Shown: piece after piece, positions 62,732-64,000 of the stretch | How the letters are laid out: every line of letters begins with the position of its first letter | How positions within the stretch are numbered: position 1 is the first letter of the stretch | Source: Leptospira broomii serovar Hurstbridge str. 5399 | Lineage (GTDB): Bacteria > Spirochaetota > Leptospiria > Leptospirales > Leptospiraceae | Assembly: GCF_000243715.2 (NCBI RefSeq) | Contig: NZ_AHMO02000008.1 | Location: forward strand, 545,001 to 609,000 | Direction of reading: 5' to 3' | DNA length: 64,000 nt | Made by a program: the position numbers and the translations under genes | The notes under the pieces: model-generated | The model's database searches: none | Told to the model about the DNA's origin: nothing | What the model saw: the letters and a program-made list of their open reading frames with translations, nothing else

Positions 62732-64000
62732 TCAAGGCCGCGCCCCGCTAGATTTAGTTTCGGGAGCTTCTAAGTCTTCTCTTAATTGTATTCTAAACTC
62801 AGCCTCGGATTTAATCGAGGGATTTTCTTCCGATTCGATAGTCCACAAAAAGACGCCTACATCTAATTTTTCCAAATCTCTAAAAGAAAAGCGATCTCCT
62901 TTCATCTTTCTTTCGTACACTAGTTCGTCTTTTCCGGGTTTTCGTACGTAGAGGCGGAACTTCCAATCGGATTCTTTAGTGCCGGGTTTAAACTTCCATC
63001 GAAAGACCAAACTTTCCTTCCCGGTCATATCGACTAACGATCCGCTTCTCGGGAACTCCAGCGACAACACGTCGCTATTCGTCGTTTGAGTCGGTTCTTT
63101 TAGCGGAGTTTGGGGGGCTTTAGCAATAGGAGATTCGGGGATAACGATGGCGAACTTACGTGTTTCGGATATCGCATCCGTCCCGGGCAGATTCGTATAA
63201 GATACTACTCGCCAATAGTAAGTACCGGGATCCAAGGTCATTGAAAAGTTCGTTCGAAACACTTGCGATTCCCTTACGTTTGAAAAAGAAGGATCGCTCG
63301 AAATCTGAAGTCGATAACCGCTCGCGATCTTCTGTCTCGCCCAAGCAAATGAAACGGTTCGTTCTTCTTGGATACCTTCTTTTTTGGGATAGAACAAATC
63401 AGGTACCGGATTAGGAAGCACTCGAAATTTACGAACCTCCGATATTCTCTTTCCATTTTGAGATCGTACTCTCCAAAAGTAGATTCCTTCTTTGAACTTC
63501 TGCCGAAGTCCCTTTTCTTTGACGGTTCTCGTTTCGATGATTTTGCCGAAATCTCTTTTCGAGGCAACCTCCAAAACCGAATCATCCCCGCCGTCCCAGC
63601 GAAATTCCACAAGTTGCTCCGGCTCTTGCGGGAAAAATCTCTGCGATTCTTCGGGAAAGATTAAATTCCATTTTTTTTCGGACTTGATCGCATTCAGAGC
63701 CGTCTCCCCTTCTCCCAATGTCATCTTAGAGGTTCCATCTTCTTTCCAGATCACTTCTCCTTTTCGTACGTTTACGGAAAGACCGTCCGGCGAATTTGTT
63801 ATCTGAAATGAGGAATCGGACTTAGCATCCAGACCGACTTTTCCGGCTATCACCGAAAGAACCTTTTTACCTTCGACCAAAAGACTCCCTTCCCCTAACT
63901 GTAGGATTTCCCGATTCTCTTTTAATTGCAGAACGACCATCGACTGCGGATCCAACTCGATTTGGGTTCCGGAGTTTAAATGCACGACCGCTTCCGACGC
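62732..64000 (-). CDS. FecR-domain protein, N-terminus beyond window
   Basis: The frame is open to base 64000, so the start lies outside the window; 422 codons are visible. The visible N-terminal part (LNSGTQIELDPQSMVVLQLKENREILQLGEGSLLVEGKK) is a FecR-like domain (about 1-110), a beta-sandwich often found in periplasmic proteins. Three fibronectin-like repeats follow (about 130-400), each with FRW/YYWRV-type motifs. It is probably an envelope protein, part of the operon with the fibronectin/DUF5683-like and DUF1554 genes. Because the start is cut, signal and anchor are unknown. Confidence 0.85.
   Translation of the reverse strand, partial: ASEAVVHLNSGTQIELDPQSMVVLQLKENREILQLGEGSLLVEGKKVLSVIAGKVGLDAKSDSSFQITNSPDGLSVNVRKGEVIWKEDGTSKMTLGEGETALNAIKSEKKWNLIFPEESQRFFPQEPEQLVEFRWDGGDDSVLEVASKRDFGKIIETRTVKEKGLRQKFKEGIYFWRVRSQNGKRISEVRKFRVLPNPVPDLFYPKKEGIQEERTVSFAWARQKIASGYRLQISSDPSFSNVRESQVFRTNFSMTLDPGTYYWRVVSYTNLPGTDAISETRKFAIVIPESPIAKAPQTPLKEPTQTTNSDVLSLEFPRSGSLVDMTGKESLVFRWKFKPGTKESDWKFRLYVRKPGKDELVYERKMKGDRFSFRDLEKLDVGVFLWTIESEENPSIKSEAEFRIQLREDLEAPETKSSGARP

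Overview
The window looks like a chromosomal segment of a Leptospira species. The reasons are a LruC-domain lipoprotein, a DUF1554 lipoprotein, many lipoproteins with relaxed lipoboxes, many two-component and GAF/PAS signalling proteins, moderate GC (roughly 45%, estimated by eye), and leucine and branched-chain genes of leptospiral type. The species was not determined. There are no rRNA or tRNA genes, insertion sequences, prophages or CRISPR arrays that I can see. About 62 protein genes on both strands cover most of the sequence.

Layout. 1-7.4 kb: a cut-off lipoprotein, a membrane metallophosphoesterase, a GAF-GAF-SpoIIE phosphatase, a DUF2817 peptidase-like protein, a DsbA-like protein and two tandem paralogous lipoproteins. 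7.5-9.2 kb: an alcohol dehydrogenase divergent from a TetR regulator, with two matching operators 42 bp apart. 9.2-15.5 kb: membrane protein and lipoproteins, a crotonase, a TPR protein, then leuA behind a complete leucine attenuator, and a broken gene. 15.5-21.2 kb: a multidrug-type RND operon (outer-membrane factor, pump) with its TetR regulator but no membrane-fusion gene; repeated GGAAAC/GTTTCC half-sites precede it. 21.5-26.6 kb: a 120-bp duplication, a hybrid histidine kinase, a YheT-like hydrolase and a thiolase. 26.7-32.7 kb: a czcCBA-type metal efflux operon. 32.8-34.8 kb: a kinase-like PAS/ATPase protein that lacks the phospho-acceptor histidine, a cheD pseudogene with three frameshifts and a cheY remnant, apparently a decayed chemotaxis locus. 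34.9-49.1 kb: a DUF5009/DUF2804 pair and assorted metabolic and signalling genes. 49.2-53.2 kb: trpG, trpE and ilvB on the minus strand, ilvB preceded by its own attenuator. 53.4-64 kb: thiol peroxidase, aldehyde dehydrogenase, a HATPase-HDOD fusion, a LruC-domain lipoprotein, a NarX/NarL-type two-component pair, and an envelope-protein cluster that ends in a FecR-domain gene cut by the window edge.

How the genes work together. Two amino-acid loci (leuA, ilvB) carry leader ORFs followed by strong intrinsic terminators, so branched-chain amino-acid synthesis here is probably controlled by ribosome-mediated attenuation. LeuA lacks the C-terminal regulatory domain, so attenuation may stand in for allosteric leucine control. 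Two separate RND systems handle organic compounds (HAE1 type) and divalent metals (HME type). The signalling content is heavy: three histidine kinases, a kinase-like protein without phospho-acceptor histidine, a two-component pair, a PP2C-type phosphatase and an HDOD fusion.
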